A stretch of 64,000 nt of DNA from Halalkalibacter hemicellulosilyticusJCM 9152 (GCF_000513115.1 NZ_BAUU01000008.1:1-64000); one strand, 5' to 3'; positions 17,677-27,650 are shown, numbered from the stretch's first letter. Notes: generated by a model not told the origin, from the sequence alone. Made by a program: numbers and translations.

Positions 17677-18891
17677 TCACTTCATAATCATTTCTAATAC
17701 ATCTCCAACTTCAGCAAGTACAACATCTTCGCCTATTGCTGTAAATACTTCTTGTAAGTCGGAAATCTGTTTATTAGGACTATGACTAAAGACTATCCTC
17801 TTCGGCTTGAGCTGTTTAATTTGTTCGTGCAGTTCATAGATGCTTGGATGGACTTTGTAACGTTTTTGTACGTATTGTGAGGATGGTTGCGTGTCTACTA
17901 TTGCTACTATATTCTCTAGATAAGGTCCGGTACATAAGATGAGTAAGTTATCCGCATTGTCTACTGTTAATTCCTTTAAGAGTTCATGCTCGGTAAAGAG
18001 TCCAATTGGAAATGAATTGTGATGAAGCCATGTTGTTAATGGTATTGTTTGAAGTTGATTTGCGAGTTCATCTATTTGTCTGAGAGCTTGCTTCTTAACA
18101 TTGCTTTGGTTGTGCATATATGCTTCAAAACTTGCTATAATCTCTTGACTGATGGCTGTATTTGTTAGGAAGTTAGCTCGATGATTTTGAAAATAAATAA
18201 GCAAGTCTTGCAATTTTCCATATATAGGACCGTGTAGCAGAACTTTTTTCTTTAAGATTAATGCTTGTTCAATTGCATGATAAATTTCTTCTAAGTAGAC
18301 TTGTTGTGAGCATGTTTCATTCCCGTATGCTCCATCTAGGATTGCGATATCGATTGGTTTTTCAATGGTTGGTCGATCCGTTATGAGGATCGGTGACTCT
18401 GTTGAGTAATCACCAGAAAAGAAAATTTGCTCTCCGTTTATTCGAAATAGGAACCAGACAGAGCCTAGAGTGTGTCCACTATAACCGTATTGGAAATCAA
18501 TTTGTTTATTAGTAGACAATGGTAACCAAACCTGTCTTGGCAATGGCTCTAGTGGTGTGAACTGCTGAGCGAAAGAGTTGTGCTCTCTATTTGGTAATGA
18601 AGCAAGTACATGCATCGATTGGCTGATTGTGGCTGATGATGCATAAATGCTTCCTTTAAAGCCGAGTTCACATAGCAGAGGGAGTGCTGCTATGTGATCT
18701 TCATGCGAGTGTGTGATGTAGACAACATCAAGGGTTTCGGCAATTTCTCTATTTAGTAATGGGAATCGTTTGTGATCGACATGGGCATTTTTCATAATGC
18801 CACAGTCGATTAAAATGGAAAATCCATTCGCTTGTAGGTGGAAGCAAGAACGTCCATATTCATTCACTCCACCTAAGAACGTTACTTTCAA
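17677..18891 (-). CDS. MBL-fold metallo-hydrolase, RNA-processing-like
   Basis: A 404-residue protein with the metallo-beta-lactamase motif ITHSHEDHIAALPLL (HxHxDH near residue 60), SGHTLGSVWFLFRI and FFSGDYSTESP, as in the beta-CASP/RNase J-YSH1 branch. The C-terminal RIVFSHSP resembles the RNA-specificity (RMMBL) end, but the beta-CASP domain in the middle is poorly conserved. It may be a nuclease of the KH-less type or a hydrolase of other esters. The start is TTG behind AAAGGATGA. It lies after the Fe3+-type ABC operon on the same strand, with a terminator between, so it is probably transcribed alone. Confidence 0.7.
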   Translation of the reverse strand: MKVTFLGGVNEYGRSCFHLQANGFSILIDCGIMKNAHVDHKRFPLLNREIAETLDVVYITHSHEDHIAALPLLCELGFKGSIYASSATISQSMHVLASLPNREHNSFAQQFTPLEPLPRQVWLPLSTNKQIDFQYGYSGHTLGSVWFLFRINGEQIFFSGDYSTESPILITDRPTIEKPIDIAILDGAYGNETCSQQVYLEEIYHAIEQALILKKKVLLHGPIYGKLQDLLIYFQNHRANFLTNTAISQEIIASFEAYMHNQSNVKKQALRQIDELANQLQTIPLTTWLHHNSFPIGLFTEHELLKELTVDNADNLLILCTGPYLENIVAIVDTQPSSQYVQKRYKVHPSIYELHEQIKQLKPKRIVFSHSPNKQISDLQEVFTAIGEDVVLAEVGDVLEMIMK

Positions 18892-18947
18892 CTAGCATCA
18901 TCCTTTTTTATTTTATAAAATTCTTAGAAGTCCAGTGAAGGAGATGG

Positions 18948-18970
18948 AAAAAGCCGGGTGGCTTCTTTCT
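18948..18970 (-). terminator. Terminator of the Fe3+-type ABC operon
   Basis: On the minus strand AAGCC-ACCC-GGCTT is followed by TTTCC, 12 bases after the permease stop. Confidence 0.65.
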
Positions 18971-18981
18971 TAAATAGGATA

Positions 18982-20643
18982 TTAAGACTTGTAATGTTGA
19001 GTACGAGCTTTCAATTGCTCAATCATGATTAACATGATCGTTGTTATTCCGACTGTAACGAGTGCCATTGCCATTCCTAAGGAGGCGGTACCTTGTTCAA
19101 ATTGTGAATAAATGAAGGTTGCAGACGTATGCATATTGGGAGGACGTAGGATGAGTGAACCTACGAGCTCTCTCATTGAAATAGTAAAGGTCATCATCCA
19201 GCCTGCTAATATACCAGGAATGAGTAATGGAATTAAGATTGTACGCGTCATATAGGTAGAAGAAGCGCCACTCATCTTTGCTGCTTGAAATAAAGAGTCG
19301 CCAAGCTGTCCATAGACGGCTTTAATATTTTGTACGGTAAAAGGTAAGTACAAAATAACATATGTGAGAACGAGCATTATCCAAGTGTTATAGATTGGTG
19401 CTCGATTCCAATGTGCATTCCAAAATAGAATAAGACCTACAACGACGACAATTCCTGGAACTGTATTAGGAGCAAGTGAGAAAAAGTCCATCGCTTTCTC
19501 TTGAATGCCGCGCTTTTTCATAATGATCAGCGCCACCCAGATGCCGATAACTGCACTGATTGTTGCAGCTAGAGCCGCAAGCCAAATGCTATTCCAAAGG
19601 GCGTCTTTCCCACTACTACTAAACAATTCAACCAAATGACGTAATGTTAAATTGGAGAAGCTTAAACCATGACCTTGAATATCCAATAATGCAGTTGATG
19701 CAACAGAAAAGTAGGGGACTCCAATTGAAAGAAGTAGCACAAAGGCTAAATAACCCCAAGCAAAAGCTTGTTTCCTTCCTAAGTGAAAGTTCGCTTGAGT
19801 TTGCCCTTTTCCTGTTACAACTTGGTCGTGGCGGCGACTGACAAGCCATTGCTGTAAATACCAAATGAGCATACTAACTGATAGAAGCATTGTTGACAAA
19901 ATCGCAGCTGTTCCAAAATCAAGCGGCCAAATAGACGTATAACGATGGATTTCAGATGTTAAGACGTAATAGCCAATACGATTTCCTAATGTGACTGGTG
20001 TTCCGAATTCTCCGATCGTCTTAACAAAGACGAGTAAGGCTCCCATACTATAACCTGATAGAAACAAAGGGAAAATAATTCTTCTTAAGCGATTAAAGAA
20101 TGAACCGCCATGTATAATCCCAGCTTCCTCTAAACGCCCACCGATGTTTTCTAAGTTATTTCGCATAATGAGGTAAATGAATGGAAAGAGATGAAGACTC
20201 ATGACTAAAACCATTCCAAAATACGAAAAGAAAATTGGAGTAACATTAGCTAAAAAAGGGAAAATCTGTTCAGTATAGCCGTTTGGCTGCATCGATAAAA
20301 TCCACCCCATTGCTCCAATGTATGGTGGTGTCATAAATGGAACAACTAAAATGATGTCGATCCAACGGTGTTTCTTCAGTTCAGTACGCGCCATGAAGAA
20401 GGCAAGAGGCGCCGCTAATAATGACGCCCCTATGACAACTCCGATTCCGAGTAAAACGGAATTGAGGAAAATGGACCAATAATGCTCATTCGCCAACAAC
20501 CTAAAAGCAGCAAACCCTTCGAATGTGCCATCAGGCATTACACCACGTAACAATACAAAGCATAGTGGCATGAAAACGAAAATAATTAACGTTAGAAAGG
20601 CTAAAGTACGGTTAAGTGAATGAAAGCTAAGTAATGGATTCAT
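18982..20643 (-). CDS. Fe3+-type ABC transporter permease, fused two-domain
   Basis: A 553-residue membrane protein with about twelve helices, made of two permease halves in one chain as in FbpB/AfuB. Each half has its EAA loop: LEEAGIIHGGSFFNRLRRIIFPLF (about residues 180-205) and LFQAAKMSGASSTYMTRTILIPLLIPG (about 465-492). Family members import ferric iron, and close relatives import 2-aminoethylphosphonate or thiamine; the sequence does not settle which. It starts 3 bases after the binding protein stop and is the last gene of the operon. Confidence 0.88.
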   Translation of the reverse strand: MNPLLSFHSLNRTLAFLTLIIFVFMPLCFVLLRGVMPDGTFEGFAAFRLLANEHYWSIFLNSVLLGIGVVIGASLLAAPLAFFMARTELKKHRWIDIILVVPFMTPPYIGAMGWILSMQPNGYTEQIFPFLANVTPIFFSYFGMVLVMSLHLFPFIYLIMRNNLENIGGRLEEAGIIHGGSFFNRLRRIIFPLFLSGYSMGALLVFVKTIGEFGTPVTLGNRIGYYVLTSEIHRYTSIWPLDFGTAAILSTMLLSVSMLIWYLQQWLVSRRHDQVVTGKGQTQANFHLGRKQAFAWGYLAFVLLLSIGVPYFSVASTALLDIQGHGLSFSNLTLRHLVELFSSSGKDALWNSIWLAALAATISAVIGIWVALIIMKKRGIQEKAMDFFSLAPNTVPGIVVVVGLILFWNAHWNRAPIYNTWIMLVLTYVILYLPFTVQNIKAVYGQLGDSLFQAAKMSGASSTYMTRTILIPLLIPGILAGWMMTFTISMRELVGSLILRPPNMHTSATFIYSQFEQGTASLGMAMALVTVGITTIMLIMIEQLKARTQHYKS

Positions 20644-20646
20644 TCG

Positions 20647-21693
20647 TTATCGGATCATCTCCATAAAACGCTCTAATATCGTTTGTGTATGCTCTTCTAA
20701 GTAATCCCAGTCGTAATCTAACGCTGGGATCTCATCGAGTCCAAGGCGAATATTAGCTGGTTTAATATCAACTCGCGCTGGGAGTAAATAAGCGTCTGCG
20801 ACGATTTCCTGTCCTTTATCAGATAGGATGAAATCAATATATGCTTTCGCCGCATCAGGATTTTGTGTACTTTCTAAAATAAAAGCAGGGCGTGGTGTAA
20901 TCATCGTTCCACTTTCAGGGAAGACAATATCCACGGGTTCGCCGTTTTCCATATTGCTATAAACCATATAATCAACACCGGCCATAACGACTGAATTAGC
21001 CCCTGAAATAACCGTTTGTAATGCTGGATTATTTGCACCTTCCATTTGAAGTCCATTGTCTTTAAGTTGTCCCAATACATCCCACCCATCTTCCTCTTCT
21101 TGATTAATATAAGCGGCTATGAAATCACGTGCCGTACCTGATTGGGTTGGGTCTGGGATCGCGATTTGATCGTTGAATTCATCAGCAGCTAAGTCCGACC
21201 AATCAGTCGGCGGCTCTGAAACTAAGTTCGTATTGTAGCTTAATCCTAAAGCAGAGGCACTAAATCCATAGAAGTGAAATTCCTCGTCATACCAATCATC
21301 GTGAAGAGATGATGCGTATGGTGATTCATAAGCGAGCGTGAGTCCTCTATCTTTGTAATCGATAGCTGGAGGCAAAGAGGCAAGAGCGACAACATCAGCA
21401 AGTGGGTTGCTTTCTTCAGCTTCAAGTCGACCAAGTACATCACCTGTTGTTCCTTGGAACATATCAACTGTAATGCCTGTTTCTTCTGTGAAGGCTTCAG
21501 CTAATTGCTCAGCCATACCTCCAGGGCCTGATGTGTAAAGGGTTAATGAGCTCGATTCTTCCTTTTCTGTTTCTTCCGCCTGTTCATTGTTGGCTGATTG
21601 TTCATTAGCATTTCCTTGTACTTCCTGTTCAGACTGAGCACATGCTGCAAGTAAGAGCAATAGTAGAAAAAGAAATAATTTAAGCTGTTTCAT
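20647..21693 (-). CDS. Fe3+-type ABC transporter substrate-binding lipoprotein
   Basis: 348 residues. The signal peptide has a run of Leu ending in the lipobox LAAC (Cys18). A linker rich in Asn, Gln and Glu follows, then SSLTLYTSGPGGMAEQLAEAFTEETGI, the start of the FbpA/PotD-type binding fold. DKGQEIVADAYLLPARVDI near the C-terminus is typical of the ferric-iron binding subgroup, which also includes phosphonate binders. No Fur box was evident upstream, so iron specificity is an inference from family only. Its ATG lies 14 bases inside the end of the ATPase gene, so it is translated by coupling. Confidence 0.85.
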   Translation of the reverse strand: MKQLKLFLFLLLLLLAACAQSEQEVQGNANEQSANNEQAEETEKEESSSLTLYTSGPGGMAEQLAEAFTEETGITVDMFQGTTGDVLGRLEAEESNPLADVVALASLPPAIDYKDRGLTLAYESPYASSLHDDWYDEEFHFYGFSASALGLSYNTNLVSEPPTDWSDLAADEFNDQIAIPDPTQSGTARDFIAAYINQEEEDGWDVLGQLKDNGLQMEGANNPALQTVISGANSVVMAGVDYMVYSNMENGEPVDIVFPESGTMITPRPAFILESTQNPDAAKAYIDFILSDKGQEIVADAYLLPARVDIKPANIRLGLDEIPALDYDWDYLEEHTQTILERFMEMIR

Positions 21694-22772
21694 GAGATAA
21701 TCCCCCTATTTGGTTAATAAAATGAATCGAGTCGGACACGATCGTAAAATAGATAGCTTGTCCTAGAGTTAATCGTTCGGATGAATAAGCAAACAGTCGT
21801 TTCATGTTCTTCCCGATTTGTAACGTGACTTCATACCTTTCTCCTAAAAAACTAACGGTTTCAACTACGCCCGCATGTGCATGATGAAATGGAACTTGCG
21901 AAAGGCGTACATGTTCGGGTCGAATGACAATCGTACTTTCTCCAGCGTATGATTTGTATTTCTCCTGCTTAGGGAGTTGAATAAGAATATCGGTGTCGAT
22001 TTTCACGTAAGCTTGATCACCATTATGAATTATCAAACCATCAAATGGTGCCTTTGCCGATAAAAGAAGCGACTTCTTTTGAGCACGGAAAACGATAAAT
22101 GTCTTCGGGTGCTCCTTGTTGCAAAATTTCTCCAGCATTCATAACGACAACGTGATCAGATATCGCCATCGCTTCATTTTGGTCATGAGTGACGTAAATG
22201 GCTGTCATCTTAAGCTGTTTTACGAGTGATTGCAATAAGATTCTCATATCATCACGTAATGTAGCATCTAGTGCGCTTAATGGTTCATCCATTAAGATGA
22301 CTGCGGGATCATTGGCAATCGCTCTAGCGACAGCAACTCGCTGTTGTTGGCCACCGGATAGTTGATGTGGATATCGCTTACTATAAGATTCAAGTTGCAC
22401 ATTTCTTAAGGCGGTTTGTACTTTGTCATGTAAAGCTTTTCTCTTTCCGGTCGCTTTAAGGCTGTAAGCAACATTTTCAAAGACTGTCATATGTGGCCAA
22501 AGAGCAAAGTCTTGAAATACCATACCGATGCCTCTTTTTTGTGGAGGAACTTGAATGTGTTTTTCTTTTGAATAAATAGTTGAGTCATTCATCTTAATCG
22601 TTCCATTATCAGCCTCCTCTAGACCAGCAATTATGCGAAGTAATGTCGTTTTCCCACAGCCTGATGGGCCTAGCAAACTAACAAATGAACTAGATGGAAT
22701 CGTTAAATGAAGTGATTTTAGTGCTTGTAAGGAACCGAAAGATTTTTCAATAGCTGTTAACTCAATCTTCAA
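21680..22772 (-). pseudogene. ABC transporter ATPase (FbpC-like), frameshifted between domains
   Basis: The nucleotide-binding domain is complete: Walker A GPSGCGKTT, the Q-loop, signature LSGGQQQR, Walker B VILMDEPLSALD, switch His in THDQNEA. After SFIGKGT at about 22045 the frame runs into a stop at 22041. One frame over, the normal C-terminal TOBE part continues (FDGLIIHNGDQAYVKI through IVIRPEHVRLS) to 21680. A full-length gene of about 360 codons is thus split by an indel. The NBD part alone (243 residues) might still work, since TOBE domains are regulatory. Start is TTG behind AAAGGAGAG. Either decay or a sequencing error. Confidence 0.85.
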
Positions 22773-22931
22773 TCATAACTCTCCTTTCCGTCTAATTGTC
22801 TTGCTTATCTATTACGATAACGGTGAAATGTTAATAGAGTATTAACGCTTTTTTAACATCTAATTAATAAAATCAATAGGTTACAGATGCTACTATAGAA
22901 ATAATCTATGGAGGGACGGAGAGATTTACAA

Positions 22932-23813
22932 ATGAATGTACAGCAACTGGATATGTTTTATCGATTTTGCCAATGTAAAAGTGTGTCTAAGGTTGCACGT
23001 GATCTGAACTTAAAGCAACCGACGGTATCGTTTCATTTAAAAAAATTACGTGATTCCGTTGGGATCACGTTGTATGAGCAAAAGGGTGAGGAGATCGTAT
23101 TAACATCAGCAGGGGCGATGCTTCATCAATATGCTGAGAAGATTTTGCGCCTCGTGTCTGAGACGGAGCGTGTGATGAAGGATTATCAATCATTTAATAG
23201 AGGAGAGTTACGTATAGGGGCGAGCACAATTCCTGCAAACTACGTTCTACCACCTATATGCAGTCGATTTTTTTCAAGGAGACCAAATGTTCAAATTACG
23301 TTACATGTACATTCAGCACCGACTATTAAGAAAATGGTAAAGGAAAAAGAAGTCGATTTTGGCGTTATCTCAACTCAGCCAATGAAGGATTCGTTGTTGG
23401 TAGAGAAAGAGATTGTTTCAGATAATCTCGTATTTGTTGTATCGTATTCACATGAATATGCCATTTTAGATAAACTAACACGTCACGATATAGAAAAAGT
23501 TCCTATTTATATTCACAGTTCTGGCTCGACGAGAGAGATGATTAACGAATGGGCTGAAAAAGAGAAGCTTTCTTTAAATATCCGTATGGAGCTAACGAGT
23601 ATTGAGGCGATAAAAAAAATGGTCAGTATTGGAGGAGGAGGGGCGATTCTATCAAAACGTGCCGTACAGGAAGAAGCGCAGCAAAATGTGCTTGCGTTGC
23701 ATTCGTTACCAGATCTTGCGCATAACCGCTCTATCTCGTTAATTTATCATTATGACCGCCCTATTAGCCCACTAATGCAAGAGTTCATAACAGATATATT
23801 TCGTGAAGTATGA
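22932..23813 (+). CDS. LysR-family transcriptional regulator
   Basis: A 293-residue regulator. The N-terminal winged helix is MNVQQLDMFYRFCQCKSVSKVARDLNLKQPTVSFHLKKL; the rest is the periplasmic-binding-like effector domain (ELRIGASTIPANYVLPPI, SIGGGGAILSKRAV). I use the ATG at 22932, 5 bases after a purine-rich GGAGAGA; the frame is open 8 codons further. It is divergent from the Fe3+-type ABC operon with a 159-base shared promoter region, so it likely controls that operon in response to its substrate. LysR control is more usual for sulphur, amino-acid or phosphonate compounds than for iron, a hint about the transporter. Confidence 0.88.
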   Translation: MNVQQLDMFYRFCQCKSVSKVARDLNLKQPTVSFHLKKLRDSVGITLYEQKGEEIVLTSAGAMLHQYAEKILRLVSETERVMKDYQSFNRGELRIGASTIPANYVLPPICSRFFSRRPNVQITLHVHSAPTIKKMVKEKEVDFGVISTQPMKDSLLVEKEIVSDNLVFVVSYSHEYAILDKLTRHDIEKVPIYIHSSGSTREMINEWAEKEKLSLNIRMELTSIEAIKKMVSIGGGGAILSKRAVQEEAQQNVLALHSLPDLAHNRSISLIYHYDRPISPLMQEFITDIFREV

Positions 23814-23834
23814 GTTAGCGTTAGCGATAAAAAA

Positions 23835-23862
23835 GCTAACAGTAAGTTGTTTAACTGTTAGC
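23835..23862. terminator. Bidirectional terminator between LysR and ArsR genes
   Basis: GCTAACAGT and ACTGTTAGC pair around a 10-base loop, with A-rich sequence before and a T-rich tail after. The stop codon of the ArsR gene lies in the loop. Confidence 0.8.
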
Positions 23863-24774
23863 CGTATTTTTATGATTATAATAGAGTCTAAAAACGAGAT
23901 CTTGATTGTAATTGCCAAAGCCTGATCCAAAGAGGGTTAGCCCACCGACATGAGAAGCGTCTTCTTTAACTGATATTCGAAAAGACCATTGCTTATTGAG
24001 AACATTGATATCATAAATGGTTGATGAAGAGATTTGCTGGCCATCTATATATGTACCATCTTTAGAAATACGCAATATTTTTAAGATGCCATATTGGTTA
24101 ATAATTCGTGGCCACCAGTCTGGTGTATATTTTCCTGGGCGATCTCCATAATCACCTGGACTTGTCCATGTTCCGATTTCGACATCATTTAATTCAAACG
24201 TAATATCAGAAGGCCAATGATCATTTGTAAATGGTGCTTCAGAAGATAGTTCAAGTGAGATCTCTAGCTCCTCGGGCTCCTGAGTAGAAAGAAGGAAGTT
24301 CGGAATTTTGTATTCGACAAATCCTTGACTAAACCAAAGGATTTTCGCATTAACTCGTTGCGGGTCAAGGAAATAACGAGGTTCGTCAAATTCACCTACA
24401 TACTTTTCTGTTGTCGCTAAACCGCATGTTGGTTTGACAGAGAAATCAGTATAGTGGCCGACCGATACTTCAGTATGATAAAAGTCTTTTTTTAATTGTT
24501 GATGATTTGGAAAAAGGATTTCGATTTTTTCAGTATTTAATATACACCGCTTTTGCACCCCGCCTTTTCCAGGAATCATTTCTGTGCGGATGATTCCTGC
24601 CTTTTCTAATTTTTTTATGTGCATCGTCATGATGGCGCTACTCAAATTTGAGGCTTCAGCCAATTCACGAATATTCATCGACTTATCGGTAAGGTGTTGA
24701 ATTAGGGAAAGACGAACTTTACTGGCTAGCGCCTCATAGACAGGAAGTGATTGTTGAGAGATATTTAACTGCAT
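23851..24774 (-). CDS. ArsR-type HTH regulator with large C-terminal domain
   Basis: 307 residues. The first 80 form a winged helix of the ArsR type (LASKVRLSLIQHLTDKSMNIRELAEASNLSSAIMTMHIKKLEKAGII). The remaining 220 residues are a beta-rich domain seen in a Bacillales group of such regulators, with GDYGDRPGKYTPDWWP and SVKEDASHVGGLTLFGSGFGNY; its ligand is unknown to me. Four cysteines are present but no clear metal-binding pattern. It is divergent from the RraA-like gene, with a palindrome in the shared region. The ribosome site ACGGAGG is well placed. Confidence 0.75.
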   Translation of the reverse strand: MQLNISQQSLPVYEALASKVRLSLIQHLTDKSMNIRELAEASNLSSAIMTMHIKKLEKAGIIRTEMIPGKGGVQKRCILNTEKIEILFPNHQQLKKDFYHTEVSVGHYTDFSVKPTCGLATTEKYVGEFDEPRYFLDPQRVNAKILWFSQGFVEYKIPNFLLSTQEPEELEISLELSSEAPFTNDHWPSDITFELNDVEIGTWTSPGDYGDRPGKYTPDWWPRIINQYGILKILRISKDGTYIDGQQISSSTIYDINVLNKQWSFRISVKEDASHVGGLTLFGSGFGNYNQDLVFRLYYNHKNTANS

Positions 24775-24825
24775 CTATTTCCTCCGTACGTCATATAATT
24801 AATGTTAATGTAAATAATAATACAG

Positions 24826-24847
24826 CTTTGTTAATATTTTAACAAGG
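24826..24847. promoter_or_regulatory. Palindrome in the arsR/rraA divergent region
   Basis: TTGTTAA-TATT-TTAACAA is a perfect 7-bp inverted repeat, extended to 8/9 by flanking bases. A related half-site, AATTGTTAAAA, lies 15 bases on. Likely operator of the adjacent ArsR-type regulator. Confidence 0.5.
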
Positions 24848-24977
24848 TTATTTGATTAATTGTTAAAATTTTTGTGATAACACTTATAAATTAACTTTTT
24901 CATAATTGAAAATATGATAGAATGGAGCTAATATAAATGTATATGTAAATATATTATTCTTTTTAGGAGGGACTCTT

Positions 24978-25463
24978 TTGAGTTTTCATACTTCTCAATT
25001 ATGTGATCAAAATGATGGACAAATCGTTGTTGCTGAAAGTTCGCTTCTTCAATATTACGGTAATAAGAAAGCCTTTTCAGGACGAGTGGTAACGGTGAAA
25101 GTATATGAAGATTATGGATTAGTAAAAAAGGTCATTGAAACAGCTGAAGAGGGAAGTGTGATCGTCATACATGGTTCTGGCTCTAGACGATCCGCTCTAA
25201 TTGGAGCAGAGCTTGCGCAGCTCAGTATTGAAAAGAAAGTATCTGGATTGATCATTTACGGATGCATACGTGATTCTGAGATGATCAAGCAGCTGGATAT
25301 TGGAGTAATGGCGATCGGAACAATCCCCGTGCTTAGTTCATGCGAAGGTTCAGGAGAAACTGATATTGCTTTTCATTTTGCGAGTGTTGATTGGAAGCCT
25401 GGGCAATATGTATATGTCGATCAAGACGGTGTCGTTGTTTCAGATGAGGACCTTTTACAATAA
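24978..25463 (+). CDS. RraA-family protein (HMG/CHA aldolase or RNase E regulator homologue)
   Basis: A 161-residue protein with the complete RraA fold marks: TSQLCDQ near the start, EDYGLVKKVI, VIHGSGSRRSALIGAELAQL and GLIIYGCIRDSEMI. E. coli RraA inhibits RNase E. Bacilli lack RNase E, and several RraA-like proteins are 4-hydroxy-4-methyl-2-oxoglutarate or oxaloacetate lyases. This one has the aldolase Arg-Asp (CIRD). Start is TTG, seven bases after AGGAGG; no better start exists. It is a single gene divergent from the ArsR-type regulator. Confidence 0.82.
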   Translation: MSFHTSQLCDQNDGQIVVAESSLLQYYGNKKAFSGRVVTVKVYEDYGLVKKVIETAEEGSVIVIHGSGSRRSALIGAELAQLSIEKKVSGLIIYGCIRDSEMIKQLDIGVMAIGTIPVLSSCEGSGETDIAFHFASVDWKPGQYVYVDQDGVVVSDEDLLQ

Positions 25464-25670
25464 AGAATATATTCTTAAATAAGTGTTTTATAGATTGTTT
25501 CTATGTATTAATTTAAAGAGTGGTATACTTTTGAATAAAATGGAATTGACGAATATAAAAAAATATGAGAAAATACCTGATTTTTTAGAAAATTGAATAC
25601 AACCTTTTCAAACAGGGTAAAGGCTTTTAACAAAGTAGATGAATATTTTGATAAGGAGCTGTTTTTTATT

Positions 25671-26047
25671 ATGTTTGATTATACGGTTGAATCTTCTAAA
25701 AGTTTTCAAGAAACGATAGAGCATTTACAAAAGGCATTAATGGAAGAAAAATTTGGTGTATTATGTGAGTTTGATTTGCAGGCGAAATTTAATGACTTCA
25801 CTATAATGAATCGTATACCGTTTTGGAAGTGTGTAATCCAATTGAGTCGAAAAAAATGCTTGAAATCAATAAGTTAGCAGGCTATTTTCTACCATGTAAA
25901 ATAACCGTTTATCGGGATAAAGGTAAAATAAAGGTCGGGATGCCAAAGCCATCTGTGCTACTTCGAAGCTTAAACAACGAGGAATTAAATACGATTTCTG
26001 ATGAAATTGAAAGAAGACTCATGTCAGCCATTCAAAAAAGTATTTAA
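25671..26047 (+). pseudogene. DUF302 protein, frameshifted
   Basis: The N-terminal half from the ATG after AAGGAG (MFDYTVESSKSFQETIEHL, ending AKFNDFTI) is joined, with one base missing near 25808, to YTVLEVCNPIESKKMLEIN and KPSVLLRSLNNEEL in another frame. Together they make one DUF302 domain of about 125 residues, a small family of unknown role often found near heavy-metal or sulphur genes. The frame is open further upstream to 25593 but without family sequence. A terminator follows. Confidence 0.8.
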
Positions 26048-26064
26048 AAGTGAATACGTTGCTG

Positions 26065-26102
26065 AAAAGCAAAGGGGTGTGGAAAGTCCTTTTGCTTTTT
26101 AT
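26065..26102 (+). terminator. Intrinsic terminator
   Basis: AAAAGCAAAGG and CCTTTTGCTTTTT form a stem with a T-run. Confidence 0.85.
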
Positions 26103-26185
26103 TTATCCCTACATCCTCATTTTCCTCTTGATGAAGAATGATGGAAGCGTTAGTGTAGAAAATGGAGAGTGGGGAATATTATGAT

Positions 26186-27406
26186 ATGAAACAGAAACGA
26201 TGGAAGAAATGGCTTTTTATTATAGGGTTAATCGTAGTTGCGTTAAATTTGCGGCCAGCTATTACATCTGTTGGTCCAATCATTCAAGATATTCGTAGCG
26301 ATACAGGGGTTTCAAATGGGGTAGCTGGGATGTTAACGACCGTTCCGTTACTAGCGTTTGCCATCTTATCACCATTTGCTCCAAAGTGGGGGCGGAAGCT
26401 CGGGAACGAAAGAGCCATTTGGGTGGGGTTATGGATACTCGGTGTTGGCATTGTGATTCGGCCATTTGCATCGATCTCTTTTTTATTTATAGGTACTGTT
26501 TTAGTTGGTGCGGGTGTGGCGATAATCAATGTGTTACTTCCGGGAATTGTGAAAAGGCGTTTCCCAGCTAAAATAGGGTTAATGACTGGTGTATATTCGA
26601 TGTCAATGGGACTAGCTGCAAGCCTCGGTTCCGGATTAAGTGTTCCTATGTCGCAACAATTGCATTTAGGCTGGGAGAATGGGCTTCGGTTCTGGGTAAT
26701 TATTGTCATTATCGGACTACTTGTTTGGCTCCCGCAGCTAAGCAAGGGAACTACTTCAAGCCATCTGTTAAAAGAGAGCAGCACCGTTAAGTCAAGTCTA
26801 TGGAGATCAAAACTTGCATGGCAAGTGACATTGTTTATGGGATTACAGTCGTTATTGTTTTACTGTATGATTTCATGGTTGCCTGAGATTTTGTCAAGCA
26901 GAGGAACAGACCTCATAACTGCGGGGTGGCTTGTAGCAGGGATGCAGCTAATTGGTTTACCAGCTACACTATTAGCACCTGCTCTGGCAGATCGATTGTC
27001 AAACCAAAAAGGGATTGTGTACGTGATTGGTCTATGTTCCTTCATTGGGATCGGTATATTATTTATTGACGTACAGTCAATATGGCTACTTGGGTTAAGT
27101 GTTCTTATGATGGGTGTCGCTTTTGGTGCTAGTATTAGTATGGCATTGACATTTATTAGTTTGCGAACGCGAACCGCAGAACAGGCGGCTAATCTTTCTG
27201 GAATGGCGCAATCAATAGGCTACTTATTAGCAGCAAGTGGACCGTTTATGCTGGGCTTTCTCTATGATTGGTTTGTATCATGGGACGTTGCATTGTTGGT
27301 TCTCTTAGCTGCAAGTATCGCAATGCTCATCATTGGTGTTGGTGCCGGGCAAGCGAAGTATGTGTTAGATGAAGAAAATGAGAAGAAAACTGTATCAGGA
27401 ATTTAA
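26186..27406 (+). CDS. MFS transporter, CynX/NimT (YycB-like) group
   Basis: A 406-residue major facilitator protein with twelve membrane segments. It opens with LNLRPAITSVGPIIQDIRSDTGVSNGVAGMLTTVPLLAFA, the signature of the CynX/NimT group, which includes proteins for cyanate, nitroimidazole and other anions; its real cargo is unknown. I use the ATG at 26186, 11 bases after GAGAGTGGGG; an ATG at 26162 in frame would add eight unlike residues. It is transcribed alone and closed by a terminator. Confidence 0.88.
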   Translation: MKQKRWKKWLFIIGLIVVALNLRPAITSVGPIIQDIRSDTGVSNGVAGMLTTVPLLAFAILSPFAPKWGRKLGNERAIWVGLWILGVGIVIRPFASISFLFIGTVLVGAGVAIINVLLPGIVKRRFPAKIGLMTGVYSMSMGLAASLGSGLSVPMSQQLHLGWENGLRFWVIIVIIGLLVWLPQLSKGTTSSHLLKESSTVKSSLWRSKLAWQVTLFMGLQSLLFYCMISWLPEILSSRGTDLITAGWLVAGMQLIGLPATLLAPALADRLSNQKGIVYVIGLCSFIGIGILFIDVQSIWLLGLSVLMMGVAFGASISMALTFISLRTRTAEQAANLSGMAQSIGYLLAASGPFMLGFLYDWFVSWDVALLVLLAASIAMLIIGVGAGQAKYVLDEENEKKTVSGI

Positions 27407-27435
27407 AATATTGTCGTTCTCGTATATTCATTTCG

Positions 27436-27471
27436 GAAAGGAGCTTGTATGTATAGTTCCTTTCTTTTTTT
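27436..27471 (+). terminator. Intrinsic terminator of the MFS gene
   Basis: GAAAGGA and TCCTTTC form the stem, followed by seven Ts. Confidence 0.85.
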
Positions 27472-27650
27472 GAGGAAGGAGCTACTATCTTGGAATATTG
27501 ATATATTTACGATTTTTGTATAGTGGTAATTAATAATATTAATTTATTGATTGAATTTTTTTATATTTTTTTGAAAAATAATTAAAAAGATTATTTACAT
27601 TTTATTTGATGTGGATTAAACTTACAATTGAAGAAGGGAGCTGATCGGAA

